A DNA stretch of 12,378 bases from an archaeon (GCA_029557995.1 JAKQHQ010000021.1:1-12378), one strand, 5' to 3'; positions 1-6,575 are shown, counted from the first letter of the stretch. Numbers and translations: made by a program. The notes: generated by a model from the sequence alone, not told the origin.

Positions 1-3
1 CAT
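1..3 (-). other. Possible start codon of the next gene, cut by the window edge
   Basis: Reading leftward on the minus strand, an ATG occupies positions 3-1, two bases after the TAA of the secreted protein gene. The tight spacing suggests a co-transcribed downstream gene. Only one codon is visible, so nothing can be said about its product. Confidence 0.3.
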
Positions 4-5
4 AT

Positions 6-869
6 TTATTTTTCTGTGATTATCCTTATTATGTTATTAAAGAAATAAACAGGTATTGAGTTTAACCCAAATGTAGGGAAGTTATATAGGTTTGACCCAT
101 AAACAGCACTCATGCTTTTTACAACGTAAATATCTATCTTCTCTTCGTTTCGCTCATAGTTAGTGGTTTTCAGGATATCTGGTCTGATGCTACTTAGTTG
201 CGTTTCATCAACAACTGTGTATATATACAATGTAATCTCTTTCTCACCGATTGCTTTTGGTACAAAAGAGTATGTGACCTCAGTGCTTCCAGCAGGCTGG
301 AGGAATATTGTTTTTATTTTTTCAAGTTTTCCGTTCTTTGTATCAAACCACACATCTGGAAGATCCGAAGAGACAACAATCTTTTTTGTTGTTATTGATT
401 TATTAAGTAGCTTGATTTTTATGTTTTTTACAATCCCAAACTCTGTATTCTTCTCATAAGGTAACACAAATGTGGATATTACATTGCTTTCTATATCTGC
501 ATTCAGATAAATATAATCTTCCAGTCCAGTCTCGTTGTTTTTTAGTATAATCTTTATTTTTTGGTTGCCACTTGCGTTTTCGCTTATCCTTGCAACAGTG
601 AATATGCTCTCCCCTGTTTTCTGGATATTGTCAAATGTAATGTAATTGCTTCCATAGCCATCTGTTGTGATTACATCATATTTGTCTTTTTCCTCTAAAA
701 AAAAGCTTAGTAGGAAATACTCCCCTGGTGCTAAAACACCAACTTCAATCTCCCCACCAGTTCTAATATCGCTCATTACTGGTTCAAGCATTTGCAAGGG
801 GTATACAAATTGTAGCAATAGTATCATAAACGCAAACTGCAAGATTATTTTGTTCATTTTATATTTCAC
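6..869 (-). CDS. Secreted beta-rich protein of unknown function
   Basis: I do not recognise a named family. The protein (287 aa) begins with a short basic stretch and a hydrophobic segment at about residues 7-23 (IILQFAFMILLLQFVYP), which looks like a Sec signal peptide or N-terminal anchor. The rest alternates short hydrophobic strands with polar turns, as in extracytoplasmic Ig-like or NEW3-type folds; residues about 145-215 (KIKLLNKS, SSDLPDVWF, IFLQPAGSTEV) read like one such domain. There is no clear C-terminal membrane span, though the last 20 residues are hydrophobic and aromatic. The start is uncertain: GTG at 869 would be nearly leaderless relative to a TATA-like run at 891-900, while ATG at 857 has a GAGTGA Shine-Dalgarno-like string just before it. 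The TAA stop lies 2 bases before an ATG at positions 3-1, so it probably heads or continues an operon. Likely outside the membrane; partner unknown. Confidence 0.75.
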   Translation of the reverse strand: MKYKMNKIILQFAFMILLLQFVYPLQMLEPVMSDIRTGGEIEVGVLAPGEYFLLSFFLEEKDKYDVITTDGYGSNYITFDNIQKTGESIFTVARISENASGNQKIKIILKNNETGLEDYIYLNADIESNVISTFVLPYEKNTEFGIVKNIKIKLLNKSITTKKIVVSSDLPDVWFDTKNGKLEKIKTIFLQPAGSTEVTYSFVPKAIGEKEITLYIYTVVDETQLSSIRPDILKTTNYERNEEKIDIYVVKSMSAVYGSNLYNFPTFGLNSIPVYFFNNIIRIITEK

Positions 870-888
870 TCTATTTATATAGTTTTTG

Positions 889-924
889 AGATATATATAT
901 TGTATATAAATTTATTTATAAATC
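889..924. promoter_or_regulatory. Divergent promoter region between the secreted protein gene and taw3
   Basis: A very AT-rich stretch holds an alternating AT run at 891-900 and TATA-like strings TATATAAAT (904-912) and TTTATAAAT (915-923). The run at 891-900 is placed about 27 bases before the GTG at 869 on the minus strand. The strings at 904-923 would put the plus-strand transcript start near 930-945, just before ATG 963. Placement follows the usual archaeal TATA-to-start distance of about 25 bases; it is inferred. Confidence 0.5.
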
Positions 925-962
925 TAATCAAATCCAAGCAAACAAGCAAAGTGACAACACAA

Positions 963-1556
963 ATGGAAGAGATAGCCACTAGATTTGAGATGCTAAAAAA
1001 GCATCATACAAAAACACTTCGTGATGCAATAGCCAATGGACTTGTTGACCTACCTGTAGTGCCATTCCTTCTGGAAGTCACAAAATGCAATGATATCTAC
1101 AGCTCAAGCAGCTGTTCTGGTAGGCTTCTACTGCTTTCCACAGACAAGCAAGAAAACAAGAAGCAATCTGATTTTTTTGCAAGATACCACCGTACAGTTC
1201 TATTTGAGGAAATAAAAAGAGATATAGATGCCTTTCAGCAAGGCTATCTTTGGCTAAAGGTTGAGCCATTCATATTCCATTTTGCAGCAAGGGATTATGG
1301 GCTTGCAAAATCCATTCTTGACTTTTGCAGAGCAAATGGCCTGAAAAGGGCTGGGCTAATAAGCTGTAAGGAGGGCAGGTTCGTGTGCGAAGTAACAAAC
1401 ACATCCTATCTTTCCTTGCCTGTAAAGGTTGATACCAAGCAATTGATATCTGACGAATACCTTAAGCACATAGTAGATGTGTCAAACCAGAAATTAGAAG
1501 CCAACTTTAAGAAGCTTGAGGTGTTTGAGAAAAGATTTTTAGAGACCTTTTTATGA
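963..1556 (+). CDS. taw3: Taw3, tRNA wybutosine-pathway N4-methyltransferase
   Basis: Taw3/TYW3 proteins use S-adenosylmethionine to methylate N4 of the tricyclic wyosine-type base at position 37, next to the anticodon of tRNA-Phe, after Trm5, Taw1 and Taw2 have acted. From ATG 963 the protein is 197 aa, the usual family size. Family hallmarks are visible: SSSCSGR at residues 48-54, the W-K-x-EP-x-x-F-H-F stretch around 97-107 and the GLKRAGLIS block around 126-134, followed by the helical C-terminus with a conserved-looking VSNQKL. An in-frame TTG at 900 would add 21 residues, but it lies inside the TATA-like promoter stretch and adds unconserved-looking sequence, so I prefer 963. The stop codon overlaps the end of the convergent stomatin gene (shared 6 bases, 1551-1556). 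No Shine-Dalgarno site precedes the start. The other wybutosine genes are not in this window. Confidence 0.87.
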   Translation: MEEIATRFEMLKKHHTKTLRDAIANGLVDLPVVPFLLEVTKCNDIYSSSSCSGRLLLLSTDKQENKKQSDFFARYHRTVLFEEIKRDIDAFQQGYLWLKVEPFIFHFAARDYGLAKSILDFCRANGLKRAGLISCKEGRFVCEVTNTSYLSLPVKVDTKQLISDEYLKHIVDVSNQKLEANFKKLEVFEKRFLETFL

Positions 1557-2516
1557 TTTCCTCTTTTTACCCTTGCCCTCAACGAAATCCTGCACAACAG
1601 GCAAGTATTCAGCAAGCTTTTCCTTTTCGTTCTGGCTGAGCCTTGGGGTCCTTCCTGAATTTATCTTTTGGGAAACTGAGTTTAAAAGAGAAGTAAGCTC
1701 CATAGGGAATATAATCTTTGAGGACTGCCCCTCGCCAAGCTTTTCCAAGGCCTTTATGTAATAGTAAAGTATGGTCTTGTCTGACAGATTTTCAGTGGCC
1801 TCTCTTATCGCGTTAATCTTTGCCTTTTCGGATTCTGCCTCTTCAAATATTGCAAGCTTTTTCTGCACTGCTGCCTTTTGCTTGTGCATGGAGTCAACTA
1901 TTTCCTCAGGTATCTGCAAGTCCTTCATCTCCACAGAGTTTACCCTGACCCCCCAGTCCTTTGCAATCTCCTTAAGTGATTCAGTCATCCTCTTGTTTAT
2001 GCTTTCAGTATTGGATATCACATCCACAAGATCAAACTCCCCAAGTATGTCCCTAAGCATAGCGATAACATAGAAGGTAGCTGCTTTTTTGTAGTCCTCA
2101 ACTTTGACAATTGAATTAATTACACTTTCTTTGTTGCTGTCTATAGATATAAACACAACAGCATCAATAGTCAACTTTATGTTATCTTTTGTTATTATCT
2201 GTTGCGTTGGCACATCAATTACCTGCGTCCTTAATGTGACAAGGTTTGGCTTTTCAATAAATGGTAAGACAATAGTCCAGCCAGGGCCACCAACCCTATT
2301 CACCTTTCCAAATCTAAATATAACTGCCCGTTCATAGTCCTTTAGCTGAAGTATTATATTAAACTTAAACAAAGAATACACAAACGCAATAACAATCAAA
2401 ACAATAAGCACTATCTGCTTTGTCTTGGTGTCACTAATGAAAAACAATGCTAGTAGAAACAAGCAGACAAACAACACAATCGCAAAAAGCAAATTTTTAA
2501 GGCTTTGTTCTTCCAT
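1551..2516 (-). CDS. Stomatin-like SPFH/Band 7 membrane protein
   Basis: SPFH proteins assemble into large membrane-bound rings or scaffolds and often influence membrane proteases or channels; the partner here is unknown. The 321 aa protein has two hydrophobic segments at about residues 9-27 and 34-57, then a full SPFH domain from about 60 to 240: DYERAVIFRFGKV, GPGW with PFIEK, ITKDNIKLTIDAVV, LRDILGEFDL, WGVRVNSVEMKD and IPEEIVDSM, each recognisable from slipin/stomatin proteins. A helical, charged stretch (about 210-245) follows, matching the oligomerising coiled coil, then a short tail ending in KGKKRKS. The start is ATG 2516, preceded by AAGGA (2523-2527) and a TATA box at 2557-2567. In many prokaryotes a stomatin is paired with an NfeD partner; none is present here, and the divergent neighbour is a DUF373 protein. 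It ends tail-to-tail with taw3. Confidence 0.9.
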   Translation of the reverse strand: MEEQSLKNLLFAIVLFVCLFLLALFFISDTKTKQIVLIVLIVIAFVYSLFKFNIILQLKDYERAVIFRFGKVNRVGGPGWTIVLPFIEKPNLVTLRTQVIDVPTQQIITKDNIKLTIDAVVFISIDSNKESVINSIVKVEDYKKAATFYVIAMLRDILGEFDLVDVISNTESINKRMTESLKEIAKDWGVRVNSVEMKDLQIPEEIVDSMHKQKAAVQKKLAIFEEAESEKAKINAIREATENLSDKTILYYYIKALEKLGEGQSSKIIFPMELTSLLNSVSQKINSGRTPRLSQNEKEKLAEYLPVVQDFVEGKGKKRKS

Positions 2517-2556
2517 GCTTTATCCTTTTTTGTGAGATATGATATGATTTTAAATG

Positions 2557-2567
2557 CTTTTATATAC
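2557..2567 (-). promoter_or_regulatory. TATA box of the stomatin gene
   Basis: On the minus strand this reads GTATATAAAAG, a good archaeal TATA box. A transcript start about 25 bases downstream (near 2537) leaves a leader of about 20 bases containing the AAGGA ribosome-binding site at 2523-2527 before ATG 2516. Confidence 0.6.
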
Positions 2568-2601
2568 TAATTTAATATAAAATAATATTTTAGAGGCATT
2601 A

Positions 2602-2621
2602 ATTTATTATAATTAATAAAT
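2602..2621. repeat. Inverted repeat in the stomatin/DUF373 divergent intergenic region
   Basis: Eight-base arms ATTTATTA (2602-2609) and TAATAAAT (2614-2621) flank TAAT. It lies in an almost pure AT stretch midway between two divergent promoters. It could be an operator for a dimeric regulator, or chance in AT-rich sequence. Confidence 0.4.
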
Positions 2622-2624
2622 AAT

Positions 2625-2632
2625 AAATATAC
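2625..2632 (+). promoter_or_regulatory. Probable TATA box of the DUF373 gene
   Basis: AAATATAC lies about 30 bases before the TTG start at 2660 and would place transcription start near 2654, giving a nearly leaderless message. No Shine-Dalgarno site is seen. Confidence 0.4.
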
Positions 2633-2659
2633 AAAACATTTTATAATGGTGTTGTTATT

Positions 2660-3922
2660 TTGAAAAAAGCATTGCAAGAAAAGGAAAGTCCTATAGAAAA
2701 GCAGTCAAATCAAGAGAGATTGCTAATCTTGACTGTAGACAGGGATAATGACATAGGCAAACTCCTTGGTGTCTCAGGGCCCATAGTAGGTTATGACAAC
2801 AACTTAAAGCTCGCTAATAACCTTATATTAAAAGACCCAGAGGAATCTGATGCAAACGCAATTTTTGCTGCTCTTAAAAAATATTCTGAACTAAAAAAGG
2901 ACTATGAGATAGAGATTGCAACCCTTACAGGTCATTCCAAAGAAAACTTATTTTTTGCTGACAAGAACATTTCTTTACAATTAAAATCAGTTCTTGAGAC
3001 ATTCCCAGCAAGTGCATTTATCTTTGTCACAGATGGCGCAGAGGACGACCAGGTGATACCAATACTTCAAAACTTTGGGCCTATAATCTCAAAAGAGTTA
3101 GTCATTGTCAAGCAGTCAAAGGCAATAGAGAGTACATTTTATATGATAAAGAAAGCAATCAACGACCCAGCCTTTGCAAGGATAATTTTTGGCATACCAG
3201 CAATCATCCTACTTTTGGTTTTCTTCTTCAAGGGGCTTGCTTTACGCATAATCATCTTGTTGTTGGGGCTTTACCTTCTTGTGAGGGGCTTTAATCTTGA
3301 GGCAAAACTGATTAATTTCTTCAAGGCGCTTGCCTCAAAGTTTTCGCTTACAAGGATAAGCTTCCCATTTTACATAGCAAGCCTTTTCTTCCTAATTTAT
3401 GTGTGCATTGATGGTACCAACCTATTTTTTGCAAATTCAACATTTATAATGTGGCAAAGAATAATTTTTGTAATAAGGGCTGAGCTTTTGTACCTCGTGC
3501 TGTGCGCAGGCTTCTATGTGCTTGGTAATATAATAGACATAATCTACCAGAGGGCACTTTATAAGCTCGGTTCAGCTATATTTGCACTTGTTGCTGTCTT
3601 TGTGTTTTCAGGAGTGCTTGACCTCTCTTTCCAGTTCATTTTAGGGGAGATTGAGTTCAACTCATTTATAGTTGTGATATTGTTTTCGTCTCTATTCCTA
3701 TTTATACTTCACCTGATAACAGGCATCTTTGACATAACAAAGGATGTAACCGAGCTATTGATTGGTCTGCCAGTAATCTCCAAGTATGGTGTGTGGCTTG
3801 GGGAGGTAATTTCTGTGGACAAAGACAAAAAGACAATAAGCTACAAGAGCAGGAACGGCAAAGTAATAACAGTAATCTCGCAAAAGCATTTTTTCATACA
3901 AGATGGGCAGGTGATTATATAG
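2660..3922 (+). CDS. DUF373 (COG2237) family membrane protein with C-terminal extension
   Basis: The biochemical role of this widespread archaeal family is not established to my knowledge. The 420 aa protein has a soluble N-terminal domain (residues about 19-155) with family motifs: LTVDRDNDIG (24-33), SGPIVGYDNNLKLANNLILKDPEESDANAIFAAL in pieces across 39-72, FVTDGAEDD (122-130) and the VIVKQS block (148-153). The acidic clusters suggest a Rossmann-like, possibly metal- or nucleotide-binding fold (inference). From about 172 to 357 it has roughly five or six hydrophobic membrane segments. The last 55-60 residues form a soluble beta-rich tail (GVWLGEVISVDKD, NGKVITVIS, FFIQDGQVII) that resembles a PRC barrel by eye. 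The likely start is TTG 2660, because the upstream frame offers no ATG and the family core begins about 20 residues in. The next gene encodes a stand-alone PRC barrel. Confidence 0.85.
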   Translation: MKKALQEKESPIEKQSNQERLLILTVDRDNDIGKLLGVSGPIVGYDNNLKLANNLILKDPEESDANAIFAALKKYSELKKDYEIEIATLTGHSKENLFFADKNISLQLKSVLETFPASAFIFVTDGAEDDQVIPILQNFGPIISKELVIVKQSKAIESTFYMIKKAINDPAFARIIFGIPAIILLLVFFFKGLALRIIILLLGLYLLVRGFNLEAKLINFFKALASKFSLTRISFPFYIASLFFLIYVCIDGTNLFFANSTFIMWQRIIFVIRAELLYLVLCAGFYVLGNIIDIIYQRALYKLGSAIFALVAVFVFSGVLDLSFQFILGEIEFNSFIVVILFSSLFLFILHLITGIFDITKDVTELLIGLPVISKYGVWLGEVISVDKDKKTISYKSRNGKVITVISQKHFFIQDGQVII

Positions 3923-3935
3923 AGCTATAGGTTCG

Positions 3936-3967
3936 TTTTTTATACTTTTTGCTGGCTTTAGCAAAGG
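3936..3967 (+). terminator. Probable terminator after the DUF373 gene
   Basis: A run of six T (3936-3941) and a second run of five (3946-3950) follow the stop, as in archaeal T-tract terminators. A hairpin overlaps the second run: TTTGCT (3948-3953) pairs with AGCAAA (3960-3965) across a 6-base loop, extendable by two T-G pairs. Confidence 0.5.
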
Positions 3968-3982
3968 TAATAAAAAAAGAAA

Positions 3983-4010
3983 TATATATAAACTAATTGG
4001 CTAACTAATT
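3983..4010 (+). promoter_or_regulatory. TATA box and tandem octamers upstream of the PRC-barrel gene
   Basis: TATATATAAA (3983-3992) is a strong TATA box. Directly behind it AACTAATT occurs twice, at 3991-3998 and 4003-4010, with a 12-base period, covering the stretch between TATA and the expected transcript start near 4012. A regulator bound there would block initiation (inference). The leader then holds GAGGT (4028-4032), a Shine-Dalgarno site 8 bases before ATG 4041. Confidence 0.5.
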
Positions 4011-4040
4011 AAATATTAAAATAATGAGAGGTTATCAAAT

Positions 4041-4319
4041 ATGTACAAATATGCTATAGCAAGGCAACTTGCAACAAAGAAATTAATCACAAACAGAGGG
4101 GACAACATTGGAAGGTTGGTTGACCTGATGGTTAATGAGGTGTCTGGAGACATTGAAGCATTGTTAGTTGAAGTTGATCCAGCATCAAAAATAGTCAAGC
4201 AATTAGATGTCCAGGGAAACCTTATAGAGATACCATACAAATGCGTAGTTGCTGTTTCAGATGTTTTTGTGATTGACGAAAAGACGCTTTTGACAAAAGA
4301 CCAAGGCACCTTTAACTGA
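4041..4319 (+). CDS. Small archaeal PRC-barrel domain protein
   Basis: The whole 92 aa protein is one PRC barrel, a small beta-barrel used for protein-protein contacts. Visible marks are a leading A-x-x-L-x-x-K-x-L-I-T segment, NRGDNIGRLVDLMVNE (18-33), GDIEALLVEVD (36-46), IEIPYKCVVAVSDVFVIDE (62-80). The start at ATG 4041 is supported by GAGGT at 4028-4032. Proteins of this size and composition are common in archaea; in haloarchaea two of them (CdpB1, CdpB2) help anchor the FtsZ/SepF division ring, and PRC barrels also occur in RimM and photosynthetic reaction centres. A division role here is possible but not shown: no ftsZ, sepF or cdv gene is nearby. It has its own promoter, so it is likely expressed independently of the DUF373 gene in front of it, whose C-terminus looks similar. 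Confidence 0.85.
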   Translation: MYKYAIARQLATKKLITNRGDNIGRLVDLMVNEVSGDIEALLVEVDPASKIVKQLDVQGNLIEIPYKCVVAVSDVFVIDEKTLLTKDQGTFN

Positions 4320-4330
4320 TTTTAATTAGT

Positions 4331-4365
4331 TTCTTTTTTCAATTTCTCTTTTTTCTCTTTCTTTT
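4331..4365 (+). terminator. T-rich terminator after the PRC-barrel gene
   Basis: Runs of six T at 4334-4339 and 4349-4354 within a pyrimidine-rich stretch follow the TGA at 4317-4319 by about 15 bases, typical of archaeal T-tract termination. The 72-base gap between the two convergent genes (4320-4391) holds nothing else I can name. Confidence 0.55.
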
Positions 4366-4391
4366 GTATACTATAATCTTTTTTCTTTTAT

Positions 4392-5462
4392 TTACACAGA
4401 TTTATCTTTTACATCTATTGTATATGTCTTATCTTTTAGATTTATTTTTACAACCAAAAAATTCTTTTTCATTCTGGAAAGGCATTCGTTTAATGTTTTT
4501 ATAATTTCTTCTTCTTGGATTTTCTTTTCTCTTGCAAGCCTTATCTGCCTGTTTATTTCTTCAATATCTGAAAAGTTAGAGTATATAAACTCCCCCTCTT
4601 TCCTTAAGTGCTCAGCAATCTCTTGATACTTTTTTTTTGTCTTGCTCTGGCTTTCAAGTATACTCTCTTCTCTTCTTACCTTTCCACTCTCTTCTTTTTT
4701 ATCTTCCTTTACTATACTTTCTAAGTAATGGGAGCAAAGCTTGGAGAAGAACTCCTCAATGGTGGTGTCTTGCCCTTCTTTAACAACCAAAAGTTCTTTC
4801 CCTTCAAACTCTACAATACTAAGCACAGGATAACTTAACTGGTAAATATCTTTTGCATTTTCAATTGCCTTCTCCTTACTTAGCCCCAAAAGATACCATG
4901 GATGCACATTGTATTCCTTAACAAGCATACCAATTGTCTTTTTCAGGTCGAGGTCCTTAGTCTCCTCTTCAAGCTCTTCTATGGTTTTTTCTTTTATATC
5001 CTTGTTAGCAGGGAACAAATACTTCTGGTTTTTTGCAACAACCCTATCTTTCCATTCTTCCTTTTGTTTTGAAGTCACTATCTTGAAGTCAAGATCAGTT
5101 AAGATTATATTGGAATTACTGAAAAGCTCAAAGATAAGGTAATAGTCATCCAGCAAGAGATACACAACCCTGTTGTTCTTGTCTTGTCTTACTTCCTGTA
5201 TCCTCTGGTTGCAAAGCTTTTTTTTTAAGAACTTGATAAGCCCATCAGGGGTTGGGTCAACAGGTAGATTGTGCTCAGGCATGAATATAGCTCGTGGCGT
5301 GATTATAAGCTCCCTTGTGCCTTGCTTATGGAGCTTAAGCTTAATAAGGTATTGCTCGCTTTTTACAAGCTGTATGTTGTTTAGGTAGCCCAAGGCAATC
5401 TCTTTATCCAACCTTTGAGCAATATAGTAAAGTGCAGTGCTTGTAACTTCTATATCTTTCAT
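4392..5462 (-). CDS. Truncated NFACT (RqcH/Rqc2/NEMF-type) protein
   Basis: NFACT proteins bind stalled 50S/60S subunits carrying peptidyl-tRNA and, in bacteria and eukaryotes, add C-terminal tails to the stuck chain. Archaeal members usually run to about 600-700 aa with NFACT-N, a helix-hairpin-helix region, a coiled-coil middle and a C-terminal NFACT-R domain. This one is only 356 aa. NFACT-N spans about 1-155, with LIITPRAIFM (52-61), IFELFSNSNIILTD (110-123) and the YLFP element (148-151). A helical HhH-like part follows (about 170-210), then the first coiled-coil half (270-335, AEHLRKEGEFIYSNF at 283-297). It stops just where the second coil half and NFACT-R should begin. The Asp-Arg pair needed for tailing in RqcH/Rqc2 aligns by eye with N97-R98. 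No frameshifted remainder is visible in the 72 bases downstream. It sits 4 bases after the transglutaminase-like gene, so they are co-transcribed. Confidence 0.82.
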   Translation of the reverse strand: MKDIEVTSTALYYIAQRLDKEIALGYLNNIQLVKSEQYLIKLKLHKQGTRELIITPRAIFMPEHNLPVDPTPDGLIKFLKKKLCNQRIQEVRQDKNNRVVYLLLDDYYLIFELFSNSNIILTDLDFKIVTSKQKEEWKDRVVAKNQKYLFPANKDIKEKTIEELEEETKDLDLKKTIGMLVKEYNVHPWYLLGLSKEKAIENAKDIYQLSYPVLSIVEFEGKELLVVKEGQDTTIEEFFSKLCSHYLESIVKEDKKEESGKVRREESILESQSKTKKKYQEIAEHLRKEGEFIYSNFSDIEEINRQIRLAREKKIQEEEIIKTLNECLSRMKKNFLVVKINLKDKTYTIDVKDKSV

Positions 5463-5466
5463 AAAA

Positions 5467-6528
5467 TCAGTCTTCTGTGTCTATATAGGCGTTCTGATTA
5501 AACTTGTAGATAGTTTTCTTTATCTTGTGCCCATTAAATTTGTAATTTTCTATAAGCGTCTTCTCATCAGCATTCACATACATCTCAAAAGGGCATTTCT
5601 GTGCCAAGTCAAGTATATAGTGCGCCCCCTTGTATTTTGTCTTTACAAAGGAATGGGTTGTCTCATCATCCAGCAAAACAACATATACAAAAGAATCATA
5701 ATCGTTTAATGCTTGCATAAGCGAGCAGAGAAGAGTAGCAATATCTTGGTCATCACAAAACTTTTCCTTAAGTATTGTTGTAGGATCCATCCAGTAAATA
5801 ACCTTCACATCCACCTTCACCACATCAACCTCACTTTTCAAGAAGTTATATATCTTTTTAATAGTGTTTAGATAATCCTTATTGTAGTCATAGCCTATTG
5901 GCTTGTACTTTCCTACAAGCCCCTTTATTGTCAAGTCATTAGGCACAACAGTATTCTTTATCTGCGAGATTGTCTTTCTTTCCTGCTCGTTAATCTGCTC
6001 TTTGTATTTATCAAGTATCTTTTCATAGTACTTGCTCTTTACAGAGTCGTTTGCATTTGCAGGCACACTCTTTGACCCAGAGATGTTTTTTATAAACTCC
6101 TCCAATTCTCTCACCCTTTCTTTAAGGTTGTCCCGTTCAAGCCTTGTCTCATTGAGCTCGCCCTTAAGCTTGATGTTCTGGAACCTCATGTCGTTGCTTG
6201 TGTCTTGTGTCTTTTGAAGCTCAGTGAGCTTAGAAACCTCGCTATTGATTTCGCTATCAAGTTTTGCGGTCTCAGTGTTTATAACCCTTAATGTGTCAGA
6301 ATACAGCTGGTCACTTATGCTTTTTGAGCTGTATTTAAGGGACGCTTCCTCCTTTTGTCTTTGTAGCTCCTTTTTTTTCTCATTTAATTCCTCAATCTTT
6401 TGCCAAGAGCTTTGCTCTTTGTTTACAGGTATAGTTATCTTTTTCTTTAGGTTTATATAGGTTATTGCTATCCCAAATGCAATGATTATAATTGTGATTA
6501 CAATTATCTGTATAAGCTCAATATCCAT
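5467..6528 (-). CDS. Membrane-anchored coiled-coil protein with transglutaminase-like domain
   Basis: The 353 aa protein has one N-terminal membrane span (about residues 6-25, almost all Ile/Val/Leu), followed by KKK, which suggests the bulk is cytoplasmic. Residues about 40-150 are a charged helical coiled coil, including an SISDQLYSDTLRVI hairpin-like segment of the kind found in many archaeal membrane coiled-coil proteins. The C-terminal domain (about 200-345) matches the transglutaminase-like papain fold: C258 in KFCDDQDIATLL, H292 in TTHSFV and D307 in YILDLA fit the Cys-His-Asp triad in order and spacing. Such domains can be proteases, amidases or cross-linkers; the substrate is unknown. 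ATG 6528 is preceded by GGGAG (6533-6537) with a 4-base gap. It is the first gene of an operon with the NFACT protein. The fold call is good; the activity is inference. Confidence 0.8.
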   Translation of the reverse strand: MDIELIQIIVITIIIIAFGIAITYINLKKKITIPVNKEQSSWQKIEELNEKKKELQRQKEEASLKYSSKSISDQLYSDTLRVINTETAKLDSEINSEVSKLTELQKTQDTSNDMRFQNIKLKGELNETRLERDNLKERVRELEEFIKNISGSKSVPANANDSVKSKYYEKILDKYKEQINEQERKTISQIKNTVVPNDLTIKGLVGKYKPIGYDYNKDYLNTIKKIYNFLKSEVDVVKVDVKVIYWMDPTTILKEKFCDDQDIATLLCSLMQALNDYDSFVYVVLLDDETTHSFVKTKYKGAHYILDLAQKCPFEMYVNADEKTLIENYKFNGHKIKKTIYKFNQNAYIDTED

Positions 6529-6537
6529 TTGTCTCCC

Positions 6538-6575
6538 TATATATATTGTGCAATAATTTATTTATATATATTGTG
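6538..6575 (-). promoter_or_regulatory. Promoter of the transglutaminase-like/NFACT operon with tandem 13-base repeat
   Basis: The 13-mer TATATATATTGTG (plus strand) occurs at 6538-6550 and again, identical, at 6563-6575, offset by 25 bases. On the minus strand the distal copy reads CACAATATATATA and serves as a plausible TATA box, placing transcription start near 6543. The proximal copy would then straddle the transcript start. The Shine-Dalgarno GGGAG (6533-6537) follows. Confidence 0.5.

Noticed and set aside
900..962. 21-residue N-terminal extension of Taw3 from TTG 900
   Set aside because: This stretch carries the TATA-like promoter sequences, and the family's conserved region begins after ATG 963.
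3923..3970. Possible tRNA T-arm (GGTTCG near 3930)
   Set aside because: The following bases are a T-run rather than the expected A-x-x-CC pairing, and no acceptor or anticodon arm can be drawn around it.
4016..4309. 97-codon open frame antisense to the PRC-barrel gene
   Set aside because: The plus-strand frame has recognisable PRC motifs and a good ribosome-binding site; the antisense frame has none and is Ser/Thr-rich in the way shadow frames usually are.
4320..4391. Frameshifted remainder of the NFACT gene
   Set aside because: All three minus-strand frames give only short Lys-rich strings before stops, and the space is far too small for an NFACT-R domain.
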